Part shown: positions 45,367 through 57,429 of the stretch, one piece after another
How the letters are laid out: each line of letters starts with the position of its first letter
How positions within the stretch are numbered: position 1 is the first letter of the stretch
From: Saposhnikovia divaricata
Taxonomy: Eukaryota > Streptophyta > Magnoliopsida > Apiales > Apiaceae
DNA: 64,000 nt
Assembly: GCA_036435485.1 (NCBI GenBank)
Contig: CM071598.1
Span: forward strand, 178,074,148 to 178,138,147
Direction: 5' to 3'
The notes under the pieces: model-generated
What the model was told of the DNA's origin: nothing
The model's database searches: none
Seen by the model: only the letters and a program-made list of their open reading frames with translations
Position numbers and translations under genes: made by a program

Positions 45367-45695
45367 CTTATATCTTTAGAGAAAGTTCGGGTTGATCCAT
45401 GCTGATTATCAAAAATTCCTGATTCGACCTGATTTTCAAAAAAACTAGGTTTTTTAAAATTCGGATAAAACCCGATCCAGATTCTCCGGAGGATATTTTG
45501 TTCTTTTCTACATCAAAATAGCATGGAATTAAAGAAGCAGATAAAAATAGTCTGGTCTCAATTTTACAAAGACTGTGCCATACTAGTTTTCTAAAAAAAT
45601 AATTTATGAAATTATGTGCCAATACACCTTTGAAAATAAAGTTAAAGCGTTCAAGTGTTTGTGTACAACGTACAAGTGCTTGAAGGAAGGGAGTA

Positions 45696-45872
45696 TAGTA
45701 GAACATCGATCAATGAATATTTGATAAACGAATAATTTAATTAAATTAATAATTTTTTTCGGTCCCGATATAATAGAGACAGTGTATTTTTGATCTCGAT
45801 AAATAAATAATCTCGATTAATGAATAAAATTTTTCGATCCTGAAAGTATTCATTTATCGAGGTTTAATTGTA
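45696..45872. mobile_element. pogo-like MITE
   Basis: Left AGAACATCGATCAATGAATA and the inverted right end TAAACCTCGATAAATGAATA match the pogo/Emigrant terminus type, with TA at both outer edges. No coding capacity. Confidence 0.6.
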
Positions 45873-45974
45873 CTGCTATTTAAGAATAACTCGAAGAGTG
45901 TAGGGCTGAAAATGAATCCGAGTAATTCGGATTCGGATCCGAATTCAATTCGTTAACAACGCATATTATTCATA

Positions 45975-48466
45975 CTAGCTTAAAACCCGTGCGATGCACT
46001 GATTTTTTAATATTATATGAATGTTTTTCATTAATTTAATTAATTTTTTTAAAACATGAATTTTGGAGGCTTAAATTTTTATATGAGATGATTTGATAAT
46101 AATTATATAAATGTTATACGTGATATTTCTAGAAAGTAAGGGATTTTAGTTAGAAAATATAGAAAAGATGATAGGTTTTAGTTGAAAAAGGTAATCGGTT
46201 AATTATTAGTAATTATAAAATTATTATTTTATTTTATTAAATAGAATGCATGTGATATGATTAGAAAAAGAGATGATTTAGTTAGAAAAAATTAAAAAGA
46301 TAACATGTTCAAAGTCAAAAAGGTAATTGTTTAGTTTATAGTAATTATAATTTAATTACGTTATTTTACTAAATACAATTGCTCGTGATGTTTTTAGAAA
46401 AGGAGAAATTAATATTACTAGCTTATAACCCGTGCAATGCACGGGTTTCTTGTATTATATTATAATTTTTATTTAATATTATAATTATGTTTTTGCATAA
46501 TCATTATTTTTAATAATTTTTTAAATTTTTATTTAATATAATTTAATATACTCATGTTTACAGATTATATTCATGTTTCATTATTATAAACAATGTATAC
46601 GATTTTTAATATATTTTATTAATAATTGAGAAATATGATGTGATATTTTCATGTATATATTAATGACTGTAAGATTTGTTGTAAATTAAAAAGGTAACAT
46701 AAAAATATTAATGATGGAAGATATGATAAAATTGATGTTTTTATCTGTTTATAAAAGGTAATATGTTCAACTAAAAGTAAATGTGAAAAAGGCAATCACT
46801 AATTACCATTAATTTTATTATATTAATTTGAAAAAGGCAATCGACTAATTACCATTAATTTTATTATCTTAATCGACTAATTATCATTAATTATAACGTG
46901 TTTTAATTGGAAAAAAAATATTAATGATGGAAAGATATGATACGATTGATGTTTTTAGGTGTTTATAAAAGGTATTATCTCGACTAATTACCATTAATTA
47001 TATTATGTTATTATTTATTTTAGGTGTATTTATGTTTCTTTATAATGAAGGGTATATAAGTAAATTCACTAAGTACCAAAAAACTGGTACCAAAACTTTC
47101 AATGTTTCGAAATTTATATAATAGTATAGATTTGTGATATTTCTATTAAAAGAGGGATTTTAGTTAGAAAATATTTAAAAGATTATACGTTTTAGCTAAA
47201 GAAGGTAATCGATTAATTATTAATATTATAATATTATTAGTTTATTGTATTAAATAGAACCACTCGTGATATAATTGGAAAAGGAGATATTTTAGTTAGA
47301 TAAAATAGAAAGGTAACTTGTAAATTAAAAAGATGACATGATTTATGTGAAAAAGGTAATTGATTAGTTAATAGTAATTATAATTTAATTATGTTATTTT
47401 AATAAATAAAATTGCTCATAGTTTTTAAAAAATGAGAAATTAATGTTGCCCTTGATATTTCTAGGAAAAAAAAAATTAATTAGGAAATAGAAAAGATGAT
47501 ACGTTTTAGCTGAAAAGGTAATCGGTTAATTATTAGTATAATTATTTTATTATTTTAATTTTATTAAATAGAAACGCCCGTGATATAATTGGAAAAATAG
47601 AGGTTTTAGTATGAGAAAAGAAAAAAGGTAATGTGTTTTGCTGAAAAGGTAACCATCCATGATATAATTGGAAAAAAAAGATTTTTGTTAGAGAAAAGAG
47701 AAAAAGTAACGTGTTTTGACTGAAAAAGATATTGATTAGTTAATAGTAATTATAATATAATTATGTTATTTTATTAAACAAAATTGCTCGTAGTGTTTTT
47801 AAAAAAGGAGAAATTGATTTATGTGAAAAAGGTAATTGATTAGTTTATAGTAACTATACTTTAATTATGTTATTTTACTAAATAAAATTGCTCATAGTTT
47901 TTAGAAAATGAGAAATTAATGTTGCCCGTGATATTTATAGAAAAAAGAGAATTTAATTAAAAAAAATAGAAAAGATGATACGTTTTGGCTGAAAAGGTAA
48001 TCCGTTAATTATTAATATTATAATATTATTATTTTATTTTTATTAAATAGAAACGCCTTTAATATAATTGGAAAAGAAGAGATTTAGTAAGAGAAAAGAA
48101 AAAAATGTAACGTATTTTGGTTAAAGAAGGTAACCGTGCATGATATAATTGGAAAATGAGAGATTTTAGTTAGGAAAAAGAGAAAAACTAACATGTTTTG
48201 CCTGAAAAGGGTAATTGATTAGTTAATAGTAATTATAATATAATTATGTTATTGTATTAAACAAAATTGCTCGTACTGAAGGAAATTATTTAGTTATTAA
48301 AAAATAAAAATATAATATGTTTAACCTGAAAAAGGAAATTGATTGGTTAGTAGGATGAATTTTATCTGTAACTGAGTAAGGGTAAATAAGTAAAATCAAC
48401 CGGTACCGTACCGACCAACCGACCGACCAAACTTTTAATGTTTCGACTTTTATATAATAGTATAGA
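45975..48466 (-). mobile_element. Helitron, outer, minus strand, 2492 bp
   Basis: The minus-strand 5' end TCTATACTATTATATAAA is at 48466 and the 3' CTAG is at 45978-45975, in an A/T target. The 3' hairpin (ACCCGTGC/GCACTGA) is partly decayed. The interior consists of diverged tandem units with GAAATTAATGTTGCCC, GATATTTCTAG and AAGGTAAT(C/T)G words. No Rep/helicase gene. Confidence 0.85.
46418..47130 (-). mobile_element. Helitron, inner, minus strand, 713 bp
   Basis: 5' end TCTATACTATTATATAAA at 47130; 3' hairpin AACCCGTGC-ATT-GCACGGGTT (perfect 9-bp stem) and CTAG ending at 46418, inserted between A and T. It shares about 30 bp at the 5' end with the outer Helitron, so both belong to one family. 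A sister repeat near 47430-47460 shows the uninterrupted sequence. Confidence 0.88.
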
Positions 48467-48960
48467 TTTATATAAGAAATGAGTGAATTCGAATCATATT
48501 TCATAATTCGAACGAATATTGGGTCGAATCTCACCACTCTAATATTCGATCATATTTTTATAGAGTAGTTCAAATAATTTAGAATACTCGAATTTATAGG
48601 TATTCGATTAGAATATGTAAATTATATATACAATATATTATATATAAAATATATACTATTAAATTAATGTTCTACACATGAGCACATTTTAATTTTTTAA
48701 AATAATCATTTGAATATTCTTAATTTTTTAAGATTATTCTAGACGAATTCGAATATATAAAAGTGAGTAATTCGGTATTCAATCGAGTCGAACCAAATCA
48801 AATATGAACATTTATATTCGAATTCGAGTCGAATTTGAATAAAGGATAAAAATTTTAATTCGAATCCGGACCGAATTCGTACAAGTAACTACAAATTCGA
48901 GCCGAATCTGATCATACTACTATCCGCACATATTCGACTCTTTACACTCCTAGAAGAATG

Positions 48961-49289
48961 TAAACAATGAATCGATATTCAAATTAAATAATAATACCAT
49001 AATATTTTCAAATTAAATATAATAAAAATATCAATATTTATGACCACCGATGATCGTAAGCATGACATCAACAAAATCAAAAAATATAAATCTACACGTC
49101 TTGATTGGATATTAAATTAAAAAACTGACCAATGTGATGGTGACGCTTAACTTCCGTCTTTTAATAGCAACTCATTTATGGTCAATAAATATTTTAACTT
49201 CCGTCTTAATATCAAAATCAATTAAACTATACGTGTAGAATGCGAAAAGACGTGGAAAGTTTAAGGATCTGGTCAACTCTCGGAACTAT
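48961..49289 (+). promoter_or_regulatory. Promoter region of quinone reductase relic (copy 0)
   Basis: Closely matches the upstream regions of the two intact genes at about 51090-51455 and 55405-55780, but without the expanded AAT repeat. It ends GGAACTAT, exactly where the intact copies read GGAACTATATAAAC, because an insertion splits the TATA box. Confidence 0.8.
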
Positions 49290-50210
49290 GTGCCTGTTTG
49301 GTTCGTCGTGACTTATGGATTATAAGCCCATAAGAGCTTATAGGAGGTGTTTGTCTATTTAAATTTTAGGTGAACTTATAATTTATATATTGATAAGTTG
49401 AATGTTAAGAAATCCTAACATTCAACTTTCAACTTATTCTTATTTCTCGATACACGCAATATATAATATTTTTCAAATCTTCAAAATCCTATATTTTTTG
49501 ATCCATTCATTAAAAAATTGATATGCATATATCAAATTTCTCTACTCATCGATATCTATCCATTGACATCCATTGATATATATTAAAAAACAAATATTTA
49601 AAAAAAAAAAAAAGTTAACCTATAAGTTTAGATTTACCAAACACTCTACTCATTTATAAGTTTTGATTTACCAAACACTTTACTTACTTATAATTTCTGA
49701 TCTACTTATCATTTATATGACACTTAGGAGGTGTATTCAACTAAGATTTTAATGTATTTTTGATAATCCATGGATTTTAATGAATTTTTTAAATTCACAG
49801 ATTGTTTAAATTTTACAAAGACTCTATAAAGAATCTTGTAAAATTGATGTAGAGTCATTGAAATTTGAAATGTTTTTTTAGAAATCCATCAAAATCTCAT
49901 TGATTTTTGTAAGATTTCAAAACTTATAAAAACAACTAGCAAATCCACCAAAATCCACAATTTTAATAAATCTAAAAAATCCATGGATTTTTGAATACCG
50001 TCAGATTTAAATGGATTGTTTTAAATCCAGATTGAATACACCCATATTTTAAAAGATTTTTTGAAATCCTAATTGAATATCCTCGGATTTTAAATGACAT
50101 TTTGAAATACAAATTGAATACCTCAAGATTTTAATGAATTTAAAAAAATCCAAATTGAATATCCCTAGATTTTTAAAATTTCTCACTCAAGGTAAGCCAA
50201 ACGGCCCCTG
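49290..50210. mobile_element. Insertion (MITE-like, probably composite) in the TATA box of copy 0
   Basis: Absent from both intact copies. Ends GTGCCTGTTTGG and (inverted) AGGGGCCGTTTGG point to a Tourist-like element. Inside, GGTGTATTCAA near 49735 and TTGAATACACC near 50029 delimit a second inverted-repeat element. No coding capacity. Confidence 0.7.
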
Positions 50211-50297
50211 TATAAACTCTCTCTTCACCCATCTTCTTCTACATCTTAGGAGCATCATTTACCTCTTTAGTTTAAGCAGATTGTGTTTTATCCGACA

Positions 50298-50539
50298 ATG
50301 GCAACTAAAGTTTATATTGTGTAAGCTGTTCTTCTTCTTCTTCTTCTTCTTCTTCTTTTCTCATTGTGTGATTTTCTTAATCTGGGTTTTTTGATTGTTT
50401 TGATTGTTTCTTGATCATGGTGGTTATGTATTGGTTTCTTGATTTATTCTTGATTATGGTAAATTTAATCTTTTCTTGATTAGATATATTGTTAATGTGT
50501 ATCATACTTTTTTAGATTCAGTGTTTGTTAATTGTATTT
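50298..50539 (+). pseudogene. Quinone reductase exon-1 relic (copy 0)
   Basis: Exon 1 (50298-50320, MATKVYI plus two bases) and the first 219 bp of intron 1 match the two intact genes, then homology stops after GTTAATTGTA and spacer repeat follows. Exons 2-4 are missing. The layout fits a deletion running from intron 1 into the spacer that follows each gene. No product is expected. Confidence 0.9.
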
Positions 50540-51062
50540 CCTTTAATATTTTGGCCCTTATTCCTATTTTTATTTAATTTTTTAAAATTCGTGTCCTCAA
50601 TTATTTATTGAGGGCACCCTCAATGAACATTTTTAACTAATTTGTAAAATAAATTAAAAAATTAAATAAAAACAGGAAAAATGCCAAGTTTTGAAAATAA
50701 ATTCATACATAGCAAAGTAGTCATACTTACCATTTGTGCGTTGAATGTTACCTTAGTTTCACTAATTTTCCAATTTTTTTTCATTTTTTCTCCATTTTCA
50801 ACTAGTTTGTAAAATCAATTAAAAAATTAAAAAGAAAATAAAAAAGCCAAAATTTGAATTTAAAATTTGGTGATATGAATAAGTGGGTGTATATAAATTC
50901 TGGATGAAAATTTAGTTATTTTATTTTATTTAATTTTTGACCGTTATTTATATTTTTATTTAATTTATTAAAATTCGTGTTCTCAATGATTTATAGAGGA
51001 CACCCGCCCTCAATAACTCATTGAGGGCAGGGGGATATACGTCGGGGTTGTGGAACGCCCCC
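50540..51062. repeat. Intergenic spacer repeat, copy before gene A
   Basis: Nearly the same text as 54870-55377 before gene B, including CCTCAATGA/TCATTGAGGGC palindromes and GGCCAAGTTTTGAAAA-type units. Part of the tandem gene duplication unit. Confidence 0.8.
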
Positions 51063-51138
51063 ATTTAAGAATAACTCGAAGAGTGTAGGGAGTCGATGTG
51101 TCAAATTAAATAATAATATCATAATATTTTCAAATTAA

Positions 51139-51140
<2 letters not shown>

Positions 51141-51207
<67 letters not shown>
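51141..51207. repeat. (AAT)n microsatellite in promoter of gene A
   Basis: About 21 AAT units some 330 bp upstream of the ATG. The relic copy 0 has only two units at the same place (about 49018). Confidence 0.95.
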
Positions 51208-51210
<3 letters not shown>

Positions 51211-51455
51211 TATCAACAATTATGACCCCCGATGATCATAAGCATGACATCAACAAAATCAAAAAATATAAATCTACACGTCTTAATTGGATATTATATT
51301 AAAAAACTGACCAATGTGATGGTGACGCTTAACTTCTGTCTTTTAATAGCAACTCATTTAGTATGGTCAATAATCTTTCTTAATATCAAAATCAAACTAT
51401 ACGTTTAGAATGTGAAACGACATGGAAGTTTAAGGACCTGGTCAACTCTCGGAAC

Positions 51456-51463
51456 TATATAAA
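51456..51463 (+). promoter_or_regulatory. TATA box of quinone reductase gene A
   Basis: TATATAAA in the context GGAACTATATAAACTC, 83 bp before the ATG, conserved in gene B. Confidence 0.75.
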
Positions 51464-51538
51464 CTCTGTCTTCACCCATCTTCTTCTACATCTTATCATT
51501 TAACTCTTCAGTTTAAGCAGATTGTGTTTTATACAACA

Positions 51539-53216
51539 ATGGCAACTAAAGTTTATATTGTGTAAGCTCTTCTTCTTCTTCTTTTGTCATTGTGTGATTT
51601 TCTTAATATGGGTTGTTTGATTGTTTCTTGGTCATGTTGGTTTTGTATTGGTTTCTTGATTTATTCTTGATTATGGTAAATTTAATCTTTTCTTGATTAG
51701 ATATATTGTTAATGTGTATCATACTTGTTTAGATTTAGTGTTTGTTAATTGTAGTTCTCAATGCCATTATTTCAAAGTGTTTGACGACTAGTTTCATCTC
51801 TTGTCAAGATCTTTATATGATCTATGCAATGGACATTTCTAGATTAGTGAATTAGGTACATGATATATGTTACAAGCACACACAAACGCACACACCAATT
51901 CAGTGAATGAAGTGGCATAGGTATAATTAGTTTGTTTTTGTTGTTGTGGTACATGATATTTGAACCAGAGTATGTACAATAGTTATTTTGGTTAATGACA
52001 TGGATTGAGATAATTTTGCATAACTAGAGAAGATTTGATATTCAGGTACTACTCGATGTATGGGCATGTTGCGAAGCTTGCAGAAGAGATTCTTAAGGGA
52101 GCTTCATCTGTTGAAGGAGTTGAGGCTAAACTGTGGCAGGTATGCTACCATTATCATTTATCCAGTGCGGCATAATATTTGGTATCGTCCTATTTTAGGT
52201 TCTTAAGATTTCGTAATCAGATATTGAACTTTTTAGGTATTTCAAAATGTTAAGTTATATTATCTTGCGCAAGTGTAAAAATCCAAATTAAAGAATTCAG
52301 AGAAACTGTAGTAGCAAAAGCTATTCTAACCCCAGCCCTCTTGACAAGGTCATCGAAAAAATTATGAAATAATCTAAATGTGCACAAGACAAGTGTATTT
52401 GACATATTTTATGTCCCACTGTTATATTTGTTTGTAGGTACCAGAAACACTATCAGAGGAAGTGCTTGGGAAGTTGAGTGCTGCACCAAAGAGTGATGTT
52501 CCAGTCATTACTCCAGATGAACTTACTGAGGCAGATGGCTTGATCTTTGGTTTCCCAACTAGATTCGGAATGATGGCAGCACAATTCAAGGCATTTCTCG
52601 ACTCAACTGGTGGCTTGTGGGGAACTCAGAAACTAGCAGGCAAACCTGCAGGCCTCTTTTACAGCACTGGATCTCAAGGCGGTGGTCAAGAAACTACTGC
52701 GTAAGTTGTTATTATATATTATGTCTGACCTTCACTAAATATATGATATTTATCTGTACAATACAAATATAAAAGGCACAGTTGAGTACATGGAAGCATG
52801 TTCAAGATGTTATCTTAAAGAATACTAATAATTTATGTAGTTTGACAGCCTTTATTCAATTATTCTTTTCCCACCATCTCAGCATATGAGTCTTTATATA
52901 CTTTACAAATTTTAAGGGAAATGTAAGAAATGTTATTTTACAACGTCAACTAAACGATTATTATTTGCTTGATATTGCATGCAGGCTGACCGCAATTACT
53001 CAGCTGGTTCACCATGGTATGATTTTTGTACCAATTGGCTATACTTTTGGATCTGGTATGTTTGAGATGGAGAGTGTCAAAGGTGGAAGTCCGTATGGTG
53101 CTGGTACTTATGCTGGAGATGGTTCGCGACAGCCTTCTGAGCTCGAACTTCAACAGGCTTTTCATCAGGGGAAGTACATAGCTGGCATTACTAAGAAGCT
53201 CAAGGGAACTGCTTAA
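51539..53216 (+). CDS. FQR1: NAD(P)H:quinone oxidoreductase, FQR1/WrbA type, gene A
   Basis: FMN-dependent two-electron quinone reductase of the flavodoxin-like WrbA family, which lowers radical formation from quinones; plant FQR1 is auxin-inducible and associates with the plasma membrane. Exons 51539-51561, 52046-52139, 52438-52700, 52985-53216; phases close to 203 aa, the usual length. Visible motifs: N-terminal VYIV plus YYSMYGHVAKLAEEI (FMN phosphate loop), PTRFGMMAAQFKAFLD, STGSQGGGQETT, and GSPYGAGTYAGDGSRQPSELE. The ATG follows a pyrimidine-rich leader and matches the family start MATKVYIV. Tandem with gene B (identical protein, six synonymous differences) and with the relic at 50298. 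The symbol is given by similarity; Arabidopsis has several close paralogues. Confidence 0.96.
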
Positions 53217-55377
53217 CTCACTTTATATTTGAACCACTATCATTGCGTTATACCTTCATTGGAAGAATTCTATTGTTACTACAAGCAGTTATCGAATGAA
53301 ACTTAATATATTATGCTGGTCATTTAAAAAAAAATCATATTTCCATGAATATTGTTATGCTCATTCAAATTTTATATCAGTCTGTGTTTTGAAACATTAA
53401 CTCGTCTTACTTGCTTCTTGTTGGTCATATGTAAACAGTACTACTATCAGGAAAACAACTTTAATGTTTTTAGTAGCATTTTTTTTTCAAAATTTACAAC
53501 TTCGCAAAAACAGAGCAGATGCTTTTTTACGAGTCAAATGAAAATGCTTGTTAAGTTATTAATTCAGCACAGGATTTGCAGTCACAGAAATGATCAGAGA
53601 AAAACTTGCAGAGCTTTGTAGTGTTAATCTGTTGTACGCCTGTCAGAACAATACCTCGGAAAACAACTTTAAATGAACTTGCAGATTTGGTTCACATATA
53701 GCCCACTCTTATAGTAGTTTGTGAGAAATGTAAAACAAAATTTTACTCCCGAGAGTACTTGTAAAATAATAGTGTTTGTTATTGTCAAAATTTAAGAAAA
53801 AAATAAATTTATTTAATTTAGTAAAATTATTATCAGTTTGTAAAAATTATTATTAGTTTGTAAAACTATAAGAAATATTAATTAAAAATATAAAAGCAAA
53901 ATCTGAATTTATAATTTACTTATACTCATCTGAATATTTTAAAATATAGTATTTGAATTTTAAAAATTATGAATTTTTAATTAAATTTTACATAAATAAC
54001 GAATTTGAGAAAAAAAAAGTATTCGCAATGAAACATTGAGGGCTCCACTGAAATTACCCTTTTACCCTAAATATGCCCGCAATGGAATATTGCGGGAGCC
54101 CTCAATGAAACTTTGAGGGCATGAATTCTGATAATCATATAAAAATTGGAAAAAAAGTCAAAAAAATTAAATAGAAATAGCAAAAAAAATCCAATATTTA
54201 ATTTAAATTTTATACACATCCAAGTATTAATGATAATTATTTTTGTGACGAATATTACAGTTCCTCATTTTTAAGTAGTTTATACAATTACTTGATTCAA
54301 AATTTGATTTAAAATTCATACACAACCAAGTAGTCATACTAACTAATTTTGTGATGAATTTTACCTTACTTCCACTAATTCTCTAATAATTTAATTTTTC
54401 ATCCATATTAAGTCGTTTGTAAAATAAATTAAAAAGTTAAATAAAAATAAAAAAAGGCCAAGTATTGAACATAAATTCATACACACCAAAATCACCATAC
54501 TCACTATTTATGTGATGAATGTTAGCCTAATTTCACTAATTTTTCATTTTGTTTCATATTTTCCCCATTTTAACTACTTTGTAAAATAAATTAAAAAATT
54601 AAATATAAATAGGAAAAAGGCCAAGTTTTGAAAATAAATTCATACACACCAAAGTAATCATACTTACTATTTTTGTAATGAATGTTACTTTACTTTCACT
54701 AATTTTCCAATTTCTTTCATTTTTTCTCCATTTTTAACTAATTTTTAAAATCAATTAAAAAATTAAAGAAAAAAAACAAAAAAAAGCCAAAATTTGAATT
54801 TCAAATTTGATGGCATGACTAAGTGGGTCTGTATAAATTCTGAATGAAAATTTTGTTATTTTTTCTATTTCATTTAATTTTTTGGCCTTTATTCCTATTT
54901 TTATTTAATTTTTTAAAATTCGTGTCCTCTATGATTTATTGAGGGCACCCTCAATGAACATTTTTAACTAATTTGTAAAATAAATTAAAAAATTAAATAC
55001 AAACAGGAAAAAGGCCAAGTTTTAAAAATAAATTCATACATAGCAAAGTAGTCATACTTACTATTTGTACGATGAATATTACCTTAGTTTCACTAATTTT
55101 CCATTTTTTTTCATTTTTTCTCCATTTTCAAATAGTTTGTAAAATCAATTAAAAAATTAAAAAGAAAATAAAAAAGCCAAAATTTGAATTTAAAATTTGG
55201 TGATATGACTAAATGGGTGTATATAAATTCTGGATAAAAATTTAGTTTTTTTATTTTATTTAATTTTTGACCTTTATTTCTATTTTTATTTAATTTATTA
55301 AAATTCATGTCTCAATGATTCATAGAGGACACCTGCCCTCAATAAATCATTGAGGGCCGGGTTGTGAAACGCCCCCA
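53217..55377. other. Spacer between genes A and B with tandem AT-rich repeats
   Basis: 3' UTR of gene A to about 53760, then AT-rich DNA with GGCCAAGT(A/T)TTG...AAATTCATACACACC units recurring roughly every 155-225 bp (about 54459, 54614, 55010). Palindromic GAGGGCTCC...GGAGCCCTC words lie at about 54035-54115. The part from about 54870 is duplicated before gene A. No gene. Confidence 0.7.
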
Positions 55378-55452
55378 TTTAAGAATAACTCGAAGAGTGT
55401 AGTGAGTCGATGTGTCAAATTAAATAATAATATTATAATATTTTCAAATTAA

Positions 55453-55453
<1 letters not shown>

Positions 55454-55538
<85 letters not shown>
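55454..55538. repeat. (AAT)n microsatellite in promoter of gene B
   Basis: About 28 AAT units, longer than in gene A. Confidence 0.95.
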
Positions 55539-55781
55539 TCAACAATTATGACCACCGATGATCGTAAGCATGACATCAACAAAATCAAAATATACAAATC
55601 TACACGTCTTAATTGGATATTATATTAAAAAACTGACCAATGTGATGGTGACGCTTAACTTCTGTCTTTTAATAGCAACTCATTTAGTATGGTCAATAAT
55701 CTTTCTTAATATCAAAATCAAACTATACGTTTAGAATGTGAAACGACATGGAAGTTTAAGGATCTGGTCAACTCTCGGAAC

Positions 55782-55789
55782 TATATAAA
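55782..55789 (+). promoter_or_regulatory. TATA box of quinone reductase gene B
   Basis: TATATAAA, 83 bp before the ATG. The leader has a short duplication (GTCTTCA) not present in gene A. Confidence 0.75.
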
Positions 55790-55871
55790 CTCTGTCTTCA
55801 GTCTTCACCCATCTTCTTCTACATCTTATCATTTAACTCTTCAGTTTAAGCAGATTGTGTTTTATACAACA

Positions 55872-57429
55872 ATGGCAACTAAAGTTTATATTGTGTAAGC
55901 TCTTCTTCTTCTTCTTTTGTCATTGTGTGATTTTCTTAATATGGGTTGTTTGATTGTTTCTTGATCATGTTGGTTTTGTATTGGTTTCTTGATTTATTCT
56001 TGATTATGGTAAATTTAATCTTTTCTTGATTAGATATATTGTTAATGTGTATCATACTTGTTTAGATTCAGTGTTTGTTAATTGTAGTTCTCAATGCCAT
56101 TATTACAAAGTGTTTGACGACTAGTTTCATCTCTTATCAAGATCTTTATATGATCAATGCAATGGACATTTATAGATTAGTGAATTAGGTACATGATATA
56201 TGTTACACGCACACACAAACGCACACACCACACACACACCAATTCAGTGAATGGAGAGAGGCATAGGTTTAATTAGTTTGTTTTTGTTGTTGTGGTACAT
56301 GATATTTGAACCAGAGTATGTACAATAGTTATTTTGGTTAATGACATGGATTGAGATAATTTTGCATAACTAGAGAAGATTTGATATTCAGGTACTACTC
56401 GATGTACGGGCATGTTGCGAAGCTTGCAGAAGAGATTCTTAAGGGAGCTTCATCTGTTGAAGGAGTTGAGGCTAAACTGTGGCAGGTATGCTACCATTAT
56501 CATTTACTCCCTGCGGCATAATATTTTGTATAGTCCTATTTTAGGTTCTTAAGATTTCGTAATAAGATATTGAACTTTTAAGGTATTTCAAAATGTTAAG
56601 TTAATTATCATGCGCAAGTGTAAAAATCCAGATTAAAGAATTCAGAGAAACTGTAGTGGCAAAAGCTATTCTCACCCCATCCCTAGTGACAAGGTCATCG
56701 AAAAAATTATGAAATAATCTAAATGTGCACACCACAAGTGTATTTGACATATTTTATGTCCCACTGTTATATTTGTTTGTAGGTACCAGAAACACTATCA
56801 GAGGAAGTGCTTGGGAAGTTGAGTGCTGCACCAAAGAGTGATGTTCCAGTCATTACTCCAGATGAACTTACTGAGGCAGATGGCTTGATCTTTGGTTTCC
56901 CAACTAGATTCGGAATGATGGCTGCACAATTCAAGGCCTTTCTCGACTCAACTGGTGGCTTGTGGGGAACTCAGAAACTAGCAGGCAAACCTGCAGGCCT
57001 CTTTTACAGCACTGGTTCTCAAGGCGGTGGTCAAGAAACTACTGCGTAAGTTGTTATTATATATTATGTCTGACCTTCACTAAATATATGATATTTATCT
57101 GTACAATACAAATATAAAAGGCACACTTGAGTACATGGAAGCATGTTCAAGATGTTATCTTTAAAGAATACTAATTATTATTTGCTTGATATTGCAGGCT
57201 GACCGCAATTACTCAGCTGGTTCATCATGGTATGATTTTTGTACCAATTGGCTATACTTTTGGATCTGGTATGTTTGAGATGGAGAGTGTCAAAGGTGGA
57301 AGTCCTTATGGTGCTGGTACTTATGCTGGAGATGGTTCGCGACAGCCTTCTGAGCTCGAACTTCAACAGGCTTTTCATCAGGGGAAGTACATAGCTGGCA
57401 TTACTAAGAAGCTCAAGGGAACTGCTTAA
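55872..57429 (+). CDS. FQR1: NAD(P)H:quinone oxidoreductase, FQR1/WrbA type, gene B
   Basis: Tandem duplicate of gene A, encoding the same 203-aa flavodoxin-like quinone reductase. Exons 55872-55894, 56392-56485, 56783-57045, 57198-57429. Reading both genes base by base I count six coding differences, all synonymous (for example TAT/TAC in exon 2 and CAC/CAT in exon 4). Intron 3 is 152 bp against 284 bp in gene A because of a deletion. Upstream about 1 kb and the 3' region also match gene A, so promoter elements were duplicated with the gene. Both copies appear intact. Confidence 0.96.

Larger units (their letters stand above)
45901..48952. mobile_element. hAT-like element carrying nested Helitrons
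   Basis: Eight-bp flanks GAAGAGTG (45893-45900) and GAAGAATG (48953-48960) match at seven positions. The ends TAGGGCTGAAAATGA and (inverted) TAGGAGTGTAAAGAG are similar. Duplicates at about 51070-51110 and 55385-55425 show the empty site. Without the inner Helitron it would be 560 bp and non-coding. Its text is rich in GAATTCGAAT-type words. Confidence 0.82.

Noticed and set aside
50134..50394. 86-aa frame over the relic exon 1
   Set aside because: It is in a different frame from the quinone reductase start and crosses the insertion border; a chance frame.
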